The notes below the pieces were generated by a model. The model saw nothing but the letters and a program-made list of their open reading frames with translations. It was not told the origin of the DNA and searched no databases. 64,000 nucleotides of DNA from Kingdonia uniflora (lineage: Eukaryota > Streptophyta > Magnoliopsida > Ranunculales > Circaeasteraceae). Within the stretch, counting starts at the first letter, position 1. The number at the start of each line of letters is the position of its first letter. The DNA lies in contig JACGCM010002742.1 of assembly GCA_014058105.1 (NCBI GenBank), forward strand, positions 310,001-374,000, read 5' to 3'. Shown here piece by piece: positions 29,051-42,490 of this stretch. The position numbers and the translations under genes are program-made.

Positions 29051-32000
29051 CATCAATCCGGGAGTTTATCAATTCATTTAGAAACAATCCTAGCATGTTT
29101 TCGGGCGAGACCAAAATCTTAAAAACAATAAAATCCCTCAAATGAGTTGCCGGTAGCCAAGCTTCTCCGATATGAAATCTAATGCATCGGAGAGGTACGA
29201 AATCCGTTCGGGTCAAAAATTTAAATCGAGAGTATAAAAATTCTTTTCGGATCAATCCTAGCATGAAGTGGGGTGCTACGCAAGTCTTAAAAATGATCCA
29301 ATCTCACAAACGAGTTGCCGGTAGTCCAACTTCTTAGAATTGTGATCTAAACCATCGGTGGGGTATGAAATCCGTACCGGTCAAAAATTCAAGCCTAAAA
29401 TATTGCGATTCATTTTGTAAATAACCAAGTATATTTTCGGCCGAAACAAATCTCTTTAAAATGTTCCAACCCCTCAAATGAGTTGCCGGTAGCAGTAGCC
29501 ATACTTATCCGAATTGCGATCTAAAGCATCAGATACGTACGAAATCCTCACAGCCAAAATTTAAAAACGGGAGTATTGCAATTCATTTGAAAACTACCCT
29601 AGAATGTTGTCGGTCGAAACGAAACACTTAAAAATATTCCAACCTCTAAAACGAGTTGCCGATAGCCAAGCTACTCCGAATTGAAATCTAAAGTATTGGA
29701 GAGGTACGAAATCCGTACCGATCAAAAATTCAAACCGGGAGTATTGCAAATCATTTGGTCACTATCCTAGCATGTGCCTTGCAAAAAAAAACTATCCTAC
29801 CTTGTATTTGGTCGAAACAAAACTCTTAAAAGCGATTTAACCTCTCAAAGGACTTGTCGGTAGCAAAGCTTCTCTGAATAGCGATCTAAAGCATCGGAGA
29901 AGTTCGAAATTGGTACCGGTAAAAAATTCAAACCGAGATTATTGCGATTCATCTGGTAACAATCATAGAATGTTTTTGGTCAAAACAAAACTCTTTAAAA
30001 ATATCCAACCTCTCAAACGAGTTGCTGGTAGCCATACTTCTCCTTAGTGCGATATAAAGCGTCCGACAGATATGAATATCGTACAGATCAAAAATTCAAG
30101 CCGGGAGTATATTAATTTATTTAGGAACAATCCTAGCATGTTGTCGGGCGAAACCAAACTCAACAAAGCGGTCGAGCTTCTCAAATGAGTTGTCGGTAGC
30201 CAAGCATCTCCGAATTACAATCAAAAGCATCGGATGGGTACAAAATCCGTTCGGGTCAAAAATTAATACCAGGAGTATTGCAAATCATTTCGTAACAATG
30301 CAAGCATGCTGTCGGGCGATACGAAAGTCTTATAAATGTTCCTAACTCTCAAACGAGTTTTGGTAGTCACGATTCTCAGAATTGCAATCTAAACCATCGG
30401 TGAGGTACGAAATCCGTGCCGGTCAAAAATATTAAGCTGGAATATTGCGATTCATTTGGTAAATATCCAAGTATGTTTTCGGTCATAATGAAACTCTTTA
30501 AAACGATCCATTCTCTCAAACGAGTTGTCGGTAGCCATATTTCTCCGAAATACGATCTAAAACATCAAAGAGGTACAAAATCTGTACCGGTCAAAATTTA
30601 AAATCGGGAGTATTGTGATTCATTTGGTAACTATCCTAGTATGTTGTCAGTGAAATCGAAACACTTCAAAATGATCCAACCTCTCAAACAAGTTGCCGGC
30701 AGCAAAGCTTCTCTGAATTGCGATCTAAAGCATCGGAGTGGTACGAAATTCGTACCGGTCTATAATTCAAACCGGGAGTATTGCCATTCATTTGGTCACT
30801 ATCCTAACATGTATTTGGTCGAAATAAAGCTCTTCAAAAGGATCCAACCTCTCAAACAACTTTCCGATAGACAGATTCTTTATATAGCAATCTAATGCAT
30901 CAGAGTGGTACCAAATTCGCACCGCTCAAATATTCAAACCGGGAGTATTGCGATTAATTTGGTAATTATCCTTGCATATTGTCAGGTGAAATAAAAAACT
31001 TTTTAAAATGATCCAACTTCTTAAACGGCTTGCCGGTAGCCAAGCTTCTCAGAATTAATATCTAAAGCATTGGCGAGGTATGAAATTCGTACTGGTCAAA
31101 AATTAAAACTAGAAGCATTGCGATTCATTTTGTAACTATCCTAACTTGTATTTGGTCGAAATGAAACTCTTCAAAATGATCCAACCTCTCAAACGACTTG
31201 CAGGTAGCAGAGCTTCTTTGAATAGCGATCTAAAGCATCGGAGAGGTACGAAATATGTACCAGAAAAAAAAAAATCAAACCAGGAGTATTACGATTCATT
31301 TGGTAACTATCCTTGTATGTTGTCAGCCGAAACAAAGCTCTTAAAAATGATCCAGCCTCTCAAACGACTTGCCGGTAGCCAAACATCTCCGAATTACGAT
31401 CTAAAGCATCTGAGAAGTACAAAATCATTAGCGGTCTAAAATTAATACCGGGATTATTGCTTTTCATTTGGGATCAATCCTAGTATGTTGACGGGCGAGA
31501 AAAAACTCTTAAAAGCGATCCAACCTCTAAAACGGGTTGGCGGTAGCCAAGCTTTACCGAATTGTGATTTAAAGCATCGAAGCGGTACGAAATCTGCATC
31601 GCACAAAAATTTAAACCGGAAGTATTGCGATTCATTTGGTAACTATACTTGCATGTATTTGATCGAAACAAATCTCTTAAAAATGATCCAACCTCTCAAA
31701 CAACTTGCAAGTAGCCAAATTTTTCCGAATTACGATCTAAAGCATAGGAGTGGTACGAAATCCGTAACAGTCTTAAATTCAAATCGGGAGTATTATGATT
31801 CATTTGGGAAACATCCTAGCATGTTTTCAGGCAAGAAAAAACTCTTCAAAATGATCCAACCTCTCAAACGTGTTGTGTGTAGCCAAGCTTCTCTGAATTG
31901 CGATCTAAAGCATCCGAGAGGTACAAAATCCGTACCGTTCAAAAATTCTAACTTGAAGTATTGCGATTCATTTGTAATCTATCCTAGCATGTATTTGTTT

Positions 32001-32902
32001 GCAACAAAACTCTTAAAAATGATCCAACCTCTCAAACAACTTGCCGATAGCCAAGCTTCTGTGAATAGCGATCTAAAGCATTGTAGAGGTAAGAAATCCA
32101 TAGCGGTCAAATATTCAAACTGGGAATATTCTGATTCATTTGGTAACTATCCAAGCATATTGCTAGTCGAAAAAAAACTCTTAAAAAAAACCAACCTCTC
32201 AAACGACTTGTCGGTAGCTAAGCTTCTCAGAATTGCCATCTAAAGCATCGGGGTGGTACGAAATCCATACCGGTCAATAATTTAAACCGGAAGTATTACA
32301 ATTCATTTTGTTACTATCCTAGCATGGTGTCAACCTAAACGAAACTCTTAAAAATGATCCAACCTATCAAACGAGTTGCCGGTAGCCAAGCATCTCCAAA
32401 TTGCGATCTTAAGCATCGGAGAGGTTCGAAATCCGTTACGGTCAAAAATTTAAAATTTAAAATCGGGAGTATTGTGATTCATTTGGTAACTATCCTAGTA
32501 TGTTGTCAGTCGAATCGAAACACTTCAAAATGATCCAACCTCTCAAACAAGTTGTCGGTTGCAAAGCTTCTCTGAATTGTGATCTAAAGCATCGGAGTGG
32601 TACGAAATCCATACCGTTCAATAATTCAAACCGGAAGTATTACAATTCATTTTGTTACAATCCTAGCATGGTGTCAGTCAAAACGAAACTCTTAAAAATG
32701 ATCCTGCCTATCAAACGAGTTGTCGGTAGCCAAGCATCTCCAAATTGCGATCTTATGCATCGGAGAGGTTCAAAATCCGTTCCGGTCAAAAATTCAAACC
32801 AGGAGTATTGCCATTCATTTGGTAACTATTCAAGCATGTATTTGATCGAAACGAAATGCTTAAAAATGATCAAACCACTCTAACGACTTGCCGGTAGCCA
32901 AA
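29051..32902 (+). repeat. HOR family 1, copy 10 (3852 bp)
   Basis: B at 29051, A at 29774 (723 bp) and T at 29970 (919 bp). Longest copy, about 378 bp longer than copy 9; most of the excess is explained by a 344-bp internal duplication around 32291-32635. Confidence 0.75.
32291..32770 (+). repeat. 344-bp internal satellite duplication
   Basis: The segment beginning AAGTATTACAATTCATTTTG at 32291 recurs at 32635. Between them lies a monomer (from about 32455) that closely matches the one at about 30597-30770, 1859 bp upstream. The junction at 32447-32467 holds a short A/T-rich direct duplication (AAATTTAAAATTTAAAAT). This looks like unequal exchange or conversion that patched in a monomer from upstream. 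Confidence 0.6.
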
Positions 32903-34900
32903 CATCAATCTGGGAGTTTATCAATTCATTTAGGAATAATCCTAGCATGTTGTCGGGCAAGACAAAACTCTTAAAAACAATAAAATCTCTGAAATGAGTT
33001 GCCGGTAGCCAAGCTTCTCGGATATGAAATCTAAAGCATCGGAGAGGTATGAAATCCGCTCGGGCCAAAAATTCAAACCGGGGGTATAGATATTCATTTC
33101 GGAACAATCCTAGCATGTCGGGCGATACGCAAGTCTTAAAATTGATCCAAACTTACAAGCGAGTTGCCGGTAGTCAAGCTTCTCAGAATTGTGATCTAAA
33201 CCATCGGTGAGGTATGAAATCCGTACCGGTCAAAAATTCAAGCCTGGAATATTACAATTCATTTTGTAAATATCCTAGTATATTTCCGGTTGAAACGAAA
33301 CTCTTTAAAACGTTCAAACCTCTTAAACGAGTTGCCGGTAGCGGTAGCCATACTTATCCGAATTACGATCTAAAGCATCAGAGAGGTGCGAAATCCGTAT
33401 AGGTCAAGATTTCCAAGCGGGAGTATTGCAATTCATTTGGTAACTATCCTAGCATGTTGTCGGTCGAAACAAAACACTTAAAAATGTTTCAAACTCTAAA
33501 ACGTGTTGCCGGTAGCCAAGCTTCACCGAATTGAAATCTATATCATCGGAGAGGTTCGAAATTTATACCGGTCAAAAATTCAAACCGGGAGTATTGCGAA
33601 TCATTTGGTCACTATCCAAGTATGTACATTGCAAAAAAAAAAAACTATCCTACCATGTATTTGGTCAAAACAAAACTTTTAAAAGCGATTTAACCTCTCA
33701 AACGACTTGCCGGTAGCAAAGCTTCTCTGAATTGCGATCTAATGCATCGGAGAAGTTTGAAATTGGTACGGGTCAAAAATTCAAACTGGGATTATAGCGA
33801 TTCATTTGGTAACGAACCTAGCATGTGCTTGGTCAATATAAAGCTCTTAAAAAATATCCAACCTCTCAAATGAGTTACTGGTAGCCATGCTTCTCCGTAT
33901 TACGATATAAATCATCGAAGAGGTACGAAATTCGTACCGATCAAAAATTTAAACCCGGAGTATATTAATTCATTTAGGAACAATCCTAGCATGTTGTCGG
34001 GTGAGAACAAACACTTTAAAGTGATCGAGCCTCTCAAATGAGTTGCCGGTAGCCAAGCTTCTCGAATAGCAATCTAAAGCATCAGAGCGTTTCAAAATCA
34101 GCTAGTGTCAAAAATTAATACCAGGAGTATTGCAATTCATTTTGCAACAATCCTTGCATGATGTCGGGCGATACAAAAGTCTTATAAATGATTTAAACTC
34201 TCAAGCGAGTTCTGGCAGTTAAGGTTCTCAGAATTGCAGTCTAAACCATCGGTGAGGTACGAAATCCGTGTCGGTCAAATATATAAACCTGAAATATTGC
34301 GATTCATTTGGTATATATCCAAGTATGCTGTCGGTCAGAATGAAACTGTTTAAAACGATCCAACCTCTCAAACAAGTTGTATCCAAGTATTCATTTGGTA
34401 TATATCCAAGTAGCCATACTTCTCCGAATTGCGATCTAAAGCATCACAGAGGTACAAAATCCGTATCGGTCAAAATTTTAAATCAGGAGTATTGCGATTA
34501 ATTTGGTAACTATCCTAGCATGTTGTCAGTAAAAGAAAAACACTTCAAAATGATCTAACCTCTCAAACAAGTTGTTGGTAGCAAAGCTTCTCCGAAATGC
34601 GATCTAAAGCATCGGAGAGGTACGAAATTCGTACCGGTCTAAAATTCAAACCGGGAGTATTGCCATTCATTTGGTCACTATCCTAACATATATTTGGTCG
34701 AATCAAAACTCTTCAAAATGATCCAACCTCTCAAACGACTTGCCGGTATCAAAGCTTCTTTGAAAAGCGATTTAAAGCATCGAGAGGTACAAAATTTGTA
34801 CTGATCAAAAATTCAAACCGGGAGTATTGCCATTCATTTAGTAACTATCCTTGCATGTAGTCAGTCAAAAAAATACTTTTAAAAATTATCCATCCTTACA
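32903..34900 (+). repeat. HOR family 1, copy 11 (partial, array transition)
   Basis: B at 32903, A variant at 33625 (degenerate, GTACATTGCAAAAA) and T at 33823. The variant order then stops matching family 1, so this is the last recognisable copy. It contains a 24-bp templated duplication at 34389-34412. Confidence 0.6.
34389..34412 (+). repeat. 24-bp templated insertion in a monomer
   Basis: The 24 bases at 34389-34412 are identical to 34302-34325, 87 bp upstream, but sit in the wrong place within the monomer, between CAAACAAGTTGT and AGCCATACTTCTCC. This resembles template switching or repair synthesis. Confidence 0.75.
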
Positions 34901-37900
34901 GACGACTTTCTGGTAGCCAAGCTTATTCAAATTTTGATCTAAAGCATCAGAGAGGTACGAAATCTATACCGGTTTAAAATTCCAATCGAAAGTATTGCCA
35001 TTCATTTGGGATCAATCCAAGCATGTTTTTGGTTGAGAAAAAACCTTTAAAAATGATCTAACCTCTCAAATGAGTTGAATTGCGATCTAAAGCATCGAAG
35101 AGCTACGAAATCTGTACCGGTCAAAATTTCAAACCGGGAGTATTGCGATGCATTTGATAACTATCCAAGATTTTATTTGGGTGAAGCGAAACTTTAAAAA
35201 ATGATCCAAACTCTCAAACGGCATGCTGGAAGGCAAGCTTCTAAGAATTGCGATCTAAAGCATCGGAGTGGTACGAAATCCGTAACGGTCTAAGATTCCA
35301 GCCAGGAGTATTGCGATTCATTTGGGAACAATCCCAGCATGTTGTCGGGTGAGATGAAACTCTTCAAAATGATCCAACCTCTCAAATGAGTTGTTTGTTA
35401 CCAAACTTCTCTGAATTGCGATCTGAAACATCCGGAAGGTACGAAATCCGTACTGTTCATAAATTCAAACTCGGAGTATTGCGAATCATTTGGTATCTCT
35501 TCTAGCATGTATTTGGTCAAAACGAAACTCTTAAAAATGACCCAACCTCTTAAATGACTTGTCGGTAGCAAAGCTTCTCTGAATTGCGATCTAAAGCATC
35601 AGAAAGGTAAGCAATCCGTACCGGTCAAAAAATTCAAACCGGGATTATAGCGATTCATTTGGTATCTATCGAAGCTAGTTTTTGGTCAAAACAAAACTCT
35701 TAAAAAATATCCAACCACTCAAACGAGTTGCTGGAAGCTACCCTTCTTCGTATTGCGATCTAAAGCATCGGAGAGGTACGAAATCCGTACCGTTCAAAAA
35801 TTCAATCTAGGAGTTTATCAATTCATTTATTAATAATCTTAGCATGTATTCGGGAGAGATCAAACTCGTTAAAGTGATCGAATCTTTAAAACGAGATGTC
35901 GGTAGCCAATCTTCTCCGAATTGCAATCTAAAGCATCCGTGAGGTTTAAAATCCGTGCCTATCAAAACACTAGCCGGGAATATTGCGATTCATTTGGAAA
36001 CAATCCTAGTATGGTGTCAGGCGATACAAAACTTTAGAAAAAAATAACCTCACAAAACGAGTTGCCGGTAGCCAAGCATCTCCGAATTGCGATCTAAAGC
36101 ATCGGAGTGGTACAAAATCCGTACCGGACAAAAATTAAACTGGGTATATTGTGATTCATTAGGTAACTATCCTAGCATGAATTTGGTCGGAGAAAAACTC
36201 TTAAAAGCGATCCAACCTCTCAAACAACTTGCCGGTAACCAAGCTTCTCTGAATAGCAATCTAGCGCACCGGAGAGGTACGAAATCCGTACCGATCAAAA
36301 ATTCAAACCGGAAGTATTGTAATTCATTTGGTATTAGTCTAAGCATATTATCAGTCAAAACAAAACTCTTAAAAATGATCCAACCTCTTAAACGACCTGA
36401 CAGTAACCAAGCTTCTCAGAATTGCAATCTAAACCATCGGTGGGGCTCGAAATCCGTACTGGTCAATAATTCAAACCTGGAATATTGCGATTCATTTGGT
36501 AAATATCCTCCCAAAAGAGTTTTCGGTAGCCACACTTCTCTGAATTACGATCAAAAGCATCGAAGAGGTACGAAATCCGTACCGGTCAAAAATTAAAATC
36601 GAGAGTACTACGATTTATTTGGTAACTATTCATGCAAGTTGTCGGTCGAAACGAAACTCTTAAAAATGATCCAACCTCTAAAACGAGTTGCTGGTAACCA
36701 AGCTTCCCCGAATTGAGATCTAAAGCATCGAAGTGGTACGAAATCCGTACCGGTCTAAAATTCGAACCGGAAGTATTGGGATTCCTAGCATATATTTTGT
36801 CGAAACGAAACTCTTAAAAGATTTGAAACCTCTCAAATGACTTCCCGGTAGCAAAGCTTCTCTGAATAGCTATCTAAAGCATCGAAGTTGTATTTAATCC
36901 TTACTGGTCGAAAATTCAAACCGGGAGTATTGCGATTCATTTGGTAACAATCCAAGCATGTTGTCAGTCGAGACGAAACATTTCTAAATGATCCAACCTC
37001 ACAAAGGAGTTGCCGGTAGACAAGCTTCTCCGAATTGCGATCTAAAGAATCGGTGAGGTGCGAAATCCGTACCGGTCTTAAATTAAAACTGGGAGTATTG
37101 CGATTCAATTGGTAACTATCCAAGCATATTATAAGTTGAAATGAAACTCATAACAATGATACAACCTCTCTAACGACCATCCGGCAACTAAGCTTAACAG
37201 AATTGCGATCTAAAGCTTCGGAGAGGTACAAAATCCTTACCGGTCAAAAATTTAAACTGGAAGTATTGCGATTCATTTCGTAACTATCCTAGTATGGTCT
37301 CGGTCAAAACGAAAGTCTTAAAAGTGATCCAAGCTCTCAAACGAGTTGCCGGTAACCAAGCTTCACCAAATTGCGATCAATTGCATTTGAAAGGTGCGAA
37401 ATCGGTACCGGTCAAAAATTCAAACAGGGATTATAGCGATTCATTTGGTAACAATCCTAGCATGTTTTTGGTCAAAACAAAACTCTTAAAACATATCCAA
37501 CCACTAAAACGGGTTGCTACTAGCCATGCTTCTCCGTATTACGATCTAAAGCGTGGCAGAGGTACGAAATCCCTACCGGTCAAAAACTCAAACCGGGAGT
37601 AAATCAATTCATTTAAGAACAATCCTGCATGTTGTCGGGCATGACTAAACTCTTTAAAATGATTGAACCTCTCAAATGAGTTGCCTGTAGCCAAGTTTCT
37701 CCTAATTGCAACCTAAAACATCATAGTGGTACAAAATCCGTTCCGATCAAAAATTCAAACCGGAAATATTGCGATTCATTTCGGAGCAATCCTAACATGT
37801 TGTCGGGCAATACGGAAGTCATAAAAATGATCCAAACTCTCAAACGTGTTGCCGGTAGCCAAGCTTCTCCGAATTGTGATCTAAAGTATCGGAGAGGTAC

Positions 37901-40900
37901 GAAATCTATACTGATCAAAAATTCAAGCCGGGTGTATTGCGATTCATTTGGTCACTATCCTAGCATGAATTTGGTCGAAACAAAATTCATAAAAATGATG
38001 AAACCTCTCAAAAGACATGCCGGTAGCCAAGATTTTCTTAATAGAGATCAAAAGCATGGGAGAGGAACGAAATCCGTATCGGAAAAAAATGATCCAACCT
38101 ATCAAACGACTTGTTGGTAGCCAAGATTCTTTGAATAAAGATCTAAAGCATCGGAGAGGTACGAAATCCGTACCGGTCAATAATTCAAATCGGGAGTAAT
38201 GCGATTCATTTTTTAACTATCCTTGAATGATGTCGGTAGAAACAAAACTCTTAAAATTAGTCCAACCTCTCAAACGAGTTGTCGGTAACCAAGTTTCTCT
38301 GAATTGTGATCTAAAGCAACGGAGAGGTACGAAATCCGTACCGGTCAAATATTTAAACCGGGTGTATTGCGATTCATTTGGAAACTATTCTAGCATAGTG
38401 TACGTCTAAAGAAAACTCTTAAAAGTGATCCAACCACTTAAACGTGTTGCCGGTAGCTAAGCTTCTCCATATTGCGATCTACGGCATCGGAGAGGTATAA
38501 AATCCGTACCGGTCTAAAATTCAAACCGGGAGTATTGTGATTCATTTGGTAACTATCCTAGCATGTATTTGGACAAAACAAAATTCTTAAAAATGATCCT
38601 ACATCTCAAACGACATGCCGGTAGCAAGCTTTTCTTAATAACGATCTAACGTATCGGAGAGATATAAAATTGGTACCAGTCATAAATTTAAACCGGGATT
38701 ATTGCGATTCATTTGGTAACCATCCAAGATTTTTGTCGGGTGAGATCAAACTCATTAAAGCGTTCGAACCTCTCAAATGTGTTGTCGGTAGCCAAGCTTC
38801 TCCGAATTGCGATCTAAAACATCAAAGAGGTGCAAAATCCCATCCGGTCCAAAATTTCAACCTGGAATATTGCAATTCATTTGGGAACAATCCTAATATG
38901 CTGTCGGGCGAGATGAAATTCTTAAAAATGATTCAAACTATAAAACGAGCTGCCTGTTGCCATGCTTCTCCGAATTGCAATTTAAAGCATCAGAGAGGTA
39001 CGAAATCCGTGTCGGTCAAAAATTCAAACTGGGAATAATGCGATTCATTTGGGAATAATCCAAGTATGTTGTCGGGCGATACAAAACTCTTAAAAAAAAC
39101 AACCTCGCAAAACGTGTTGCCGGTAGCCAAGCATCTCCGAATTCCGATCTAAAACATTGGAGTGGTACAAAATCCGTACCGGTCAAAAATTCAAACCGGG
39201 TGTATTGCGATTCATTTGGTAACTATTCTAGCATGAATTTGGTCGAAGCAAAACTCCTAAAAGCGATCCAACCTCTCAAACGACTTGCCGGTAGCCAAGC
39301 TTCTTTAAATATCGATCTAAAGCATCGGAGAGGTACGAAATCCGTACCGATCAAAAATTCAAAACGAGAGTATTGCAATTCATTTGGTATTATTCTTATC
39401 ATATTGTCGGTCGAGACAAAACTCTTAAAAATGATCCAAAATATCAAACTACTTGCCGGTAGCCAAACATCTTTGAAATGCGATATAAACCATCGGTGAG
39501 GTACGAAATCCGTTCCGGTAAAAAATTCAAGCCTAGAATATTGCAATTCATTTGGTAAATATCATAGTATGTTGTTAGTCGAAACGAAACTCTTTAAAAC
39601 GACCCAACCTCCCAAAAGATTTGTCGGTAACCATACTTCTCCGAATTGCGATCTAAAGTATCGGAGAGGTACGAAATCCGTACCGGTCAAAAATTCAAAT
39701 CGAGAGTATTGCGATTCATTTGGTAACTATCCTTGCATGTTATCGGCCAAAACGAAACTCTTAAAAATGATCCAACCTCTAAAATGAGTTATCGATAGCC
39801 AACCTTCCCCGAATTGAGATCTAAAGAATCGGAGAGGTATGAAATCCGTATCGGCCAAAAATTCATTTAGTCACAATCCTAGCATGTATTTGGTCAAAAC
39901 GAAGCTCTTAAATATTTTGAAACCTCTCAAGCGACTTGCAGGTAACAAAGCCTCTCTGAATATCGATCTAAAGCAGCGGAGAAGTATTTAATCCTTACCG
40001 GTCTAAAATTCAAACCGGGAGTATTTCCATGCATTTGGTAACTATCCTAGCATGTTGTCAGTCGAACGAAACATTTCATAATGATCCAACCTCCCAAACA
40101 TGTTGTCGGTAGCTAAGCTTGTCCGAATTGCGATCTAAAAAATTGAAGAGGTACAAAATCCGTACCGGTAGAAAATTCATACCGGGAGTATTGCGATTCA
40201 TTTGGTCACTTCCTTGCATGTACTTTGTTGAAACGAAACTCTTAAAAATGATGAAACCTCTAAAATGACATGCCGGTAGCCAAGCTTCTCCGAATAGTGA
40301 TCTAAAGCATCGTGGAGGTACGAAATCCGTATCGGTCAAAAATTCAAACCGGGAGTATTACGATTCATTTGGGAACAATCCCAGCGTATTGTCGAGCGAG
40401 AAAAAACTCATAAAAATGAACCAAACACTTAAACGAATTGCCGGTAGCAAAGCTTCTATGAATAACGATCTAAAGCACCAGAGAGGTACGAAAGCCGTAC
40501 CGGTCAAAAATTCAAACTGGGACTATTGCGAGTCATTTGGTAACTATCTTAGCATATTATCAGTCGAAGCGAAACTCATAAAAATGATCCTACTTCTCAA
40601 ACGACCCTCCGTAGTAAAGCTTCGTAGAATTGCGACCTAAAGCATTAAAGAGGTACGAAATCCGTACCGGTCAAAAATTCAATCCAGGAGTATTACGATT
40701 AATTTCGCAACAATCCTCGCATGGTAACGGTCGAAACAAAAAATTCTAAAAATAACCCAACCTCTCGAATGAGTTGGCGGTAGCCAAGTTTCACCAAATT
40801 GCGTTATAAAGCATCGGAGAGTTACGAAATCCGTACCGATCAAAAATTCAAACCGGAGGAATTGCCATTCATTTGGTAACTATCCTAGCATGTATTTGAC

Positions 40901-42490
40901 TGAAGCGAAACTCTTAAAAATGATCTAGCCTCTCAAACCACTTGTCGGTAGCAAAACATCTCTGAATAGCGATCTAAAGCATCGGAGAAGTACGAAATCG
41001 GTACCGGTCAAAAATTCAAGCTGAGATTATAGCGATTCATTTGGTAACAATCCTAGCATGTTTTTGGTTAAAACAAAACTCTTAAAAAATATCCAACCTC
41101 TCAAACGAGTTACGGGTAGCCATGCTTCTCCGTATTGCGATATAAAGCATCGGAGAGGTACGAAATTCGTACAGATCAAAAATTCAAACCGGGAGTATAT
41201 CAATTCATTTAGGAGCAATCCTAGCACGTTGTCGGGTGTGACCAAACTCTTTAAAGTGATCTAACCTCTCAAATGAGTTGCTGGTAGCCAAGCTTCTTCA
41301 AATTACGATCTAAAACATCGGAGAGGTACAAATCCATTCCGGGCAAAAAATCCAACCGGTAATATTGTAATTCATTTCGAAATAGTACTAGCATTTCTTC
41401 AGGCAATACGAAAGTTTTGCCTGAAAGTTTTGATCCAAACTCTCAAACAAGTTGTCGGTAGCCAAGCTTCTCCGAATTGCGATCTAAAGCATCGGAGAGG
41501 TATGAAATCCGCGTGCATTCAAAAATACAAACCAAGAGTATTGCGGCTTTTTTGGTCACTATCCTAGTATGTATTTGGTCAAAAGCGAAACTCTTACAAA
41601 TTATGAAACCTCTCAAATGACTTGCTGGTAGCAAAGCTTCTCTGAATAGTGATCTAAAGCATCGGAGAGGTTCAAAATTTATACCGGTCAAAAATTCATA
41701 CCGGGATTATTGTGATTCATTTGGTAACTATCCTAGCATGGTGTTGGTCGAAATAAAACTCTTAAAAATGATTCAACCACCTAAATGAGTTGTCGGTAGC
41801 CAAGCTTCCCCACATTGCAATCTAAAGCATCGGAGAGGTACGAATTCCGTACCGGTCAAAAATTCAAATCGGGTGTATTACAATTCATTTGGTAACAATC
41901 CAAGCATATTGTCGATCGAAACGAAACTCTTAAAAATTTTCAACCTCTAAAACGAGTTGCCGGTAACCATGCTTCTCCGAATTGAGATCTAAAACATCAG
42001 TGAAGTTCAAAATTAGTACCGATCAAAAATTCAAACCGAGAGTATTACATTTCATTTGGTCACTATCCAAGCATGTATTTGGTCGAAAAAAATCTCTTAA
42101 AAATGATGAAACCTCACAAACGACATGTCGGTAGCCAAGATTCTCTGAATAGCGATCTAAAGCATCAAAGAGGTACGAAATCAGTATTGGACCAAAATTC
42201 AAACCGGGAGTATTGTGATTCATTTGGTCACTATCTTAGCATGTATTTGGTCGAAACAAAACTCTTAAAAATTGTGAAACCTCACAAACGACATGCCGGT
42301 AGCCAAGATCCTCTGAATAGCGATCTAAAGCATCGGAGTGGTACGAAATCCGTATCGGACAAAAATTTAAGCCGGGAGGAGTATTGCGATTCATTTGGTA
42401 TCTATCCTAGCATATTGTCAGTCATAATGAAACTCTTTAAAATGATCCAACTTATTCAATGACTTGTCGGTAGCCAAGCATCTTTGAATA

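Noticed and set aside
31485..32243. 252-codon open frame, the longest in satellite DNA, with 56-residue internal repeats
   Set aside because: It is 4.5 satellite monomers in the open phase. The same peptide repeats in dozens of frames across the array and is cut wherever monomer length changes; no start, domain or composition distinguishes it from the rest.
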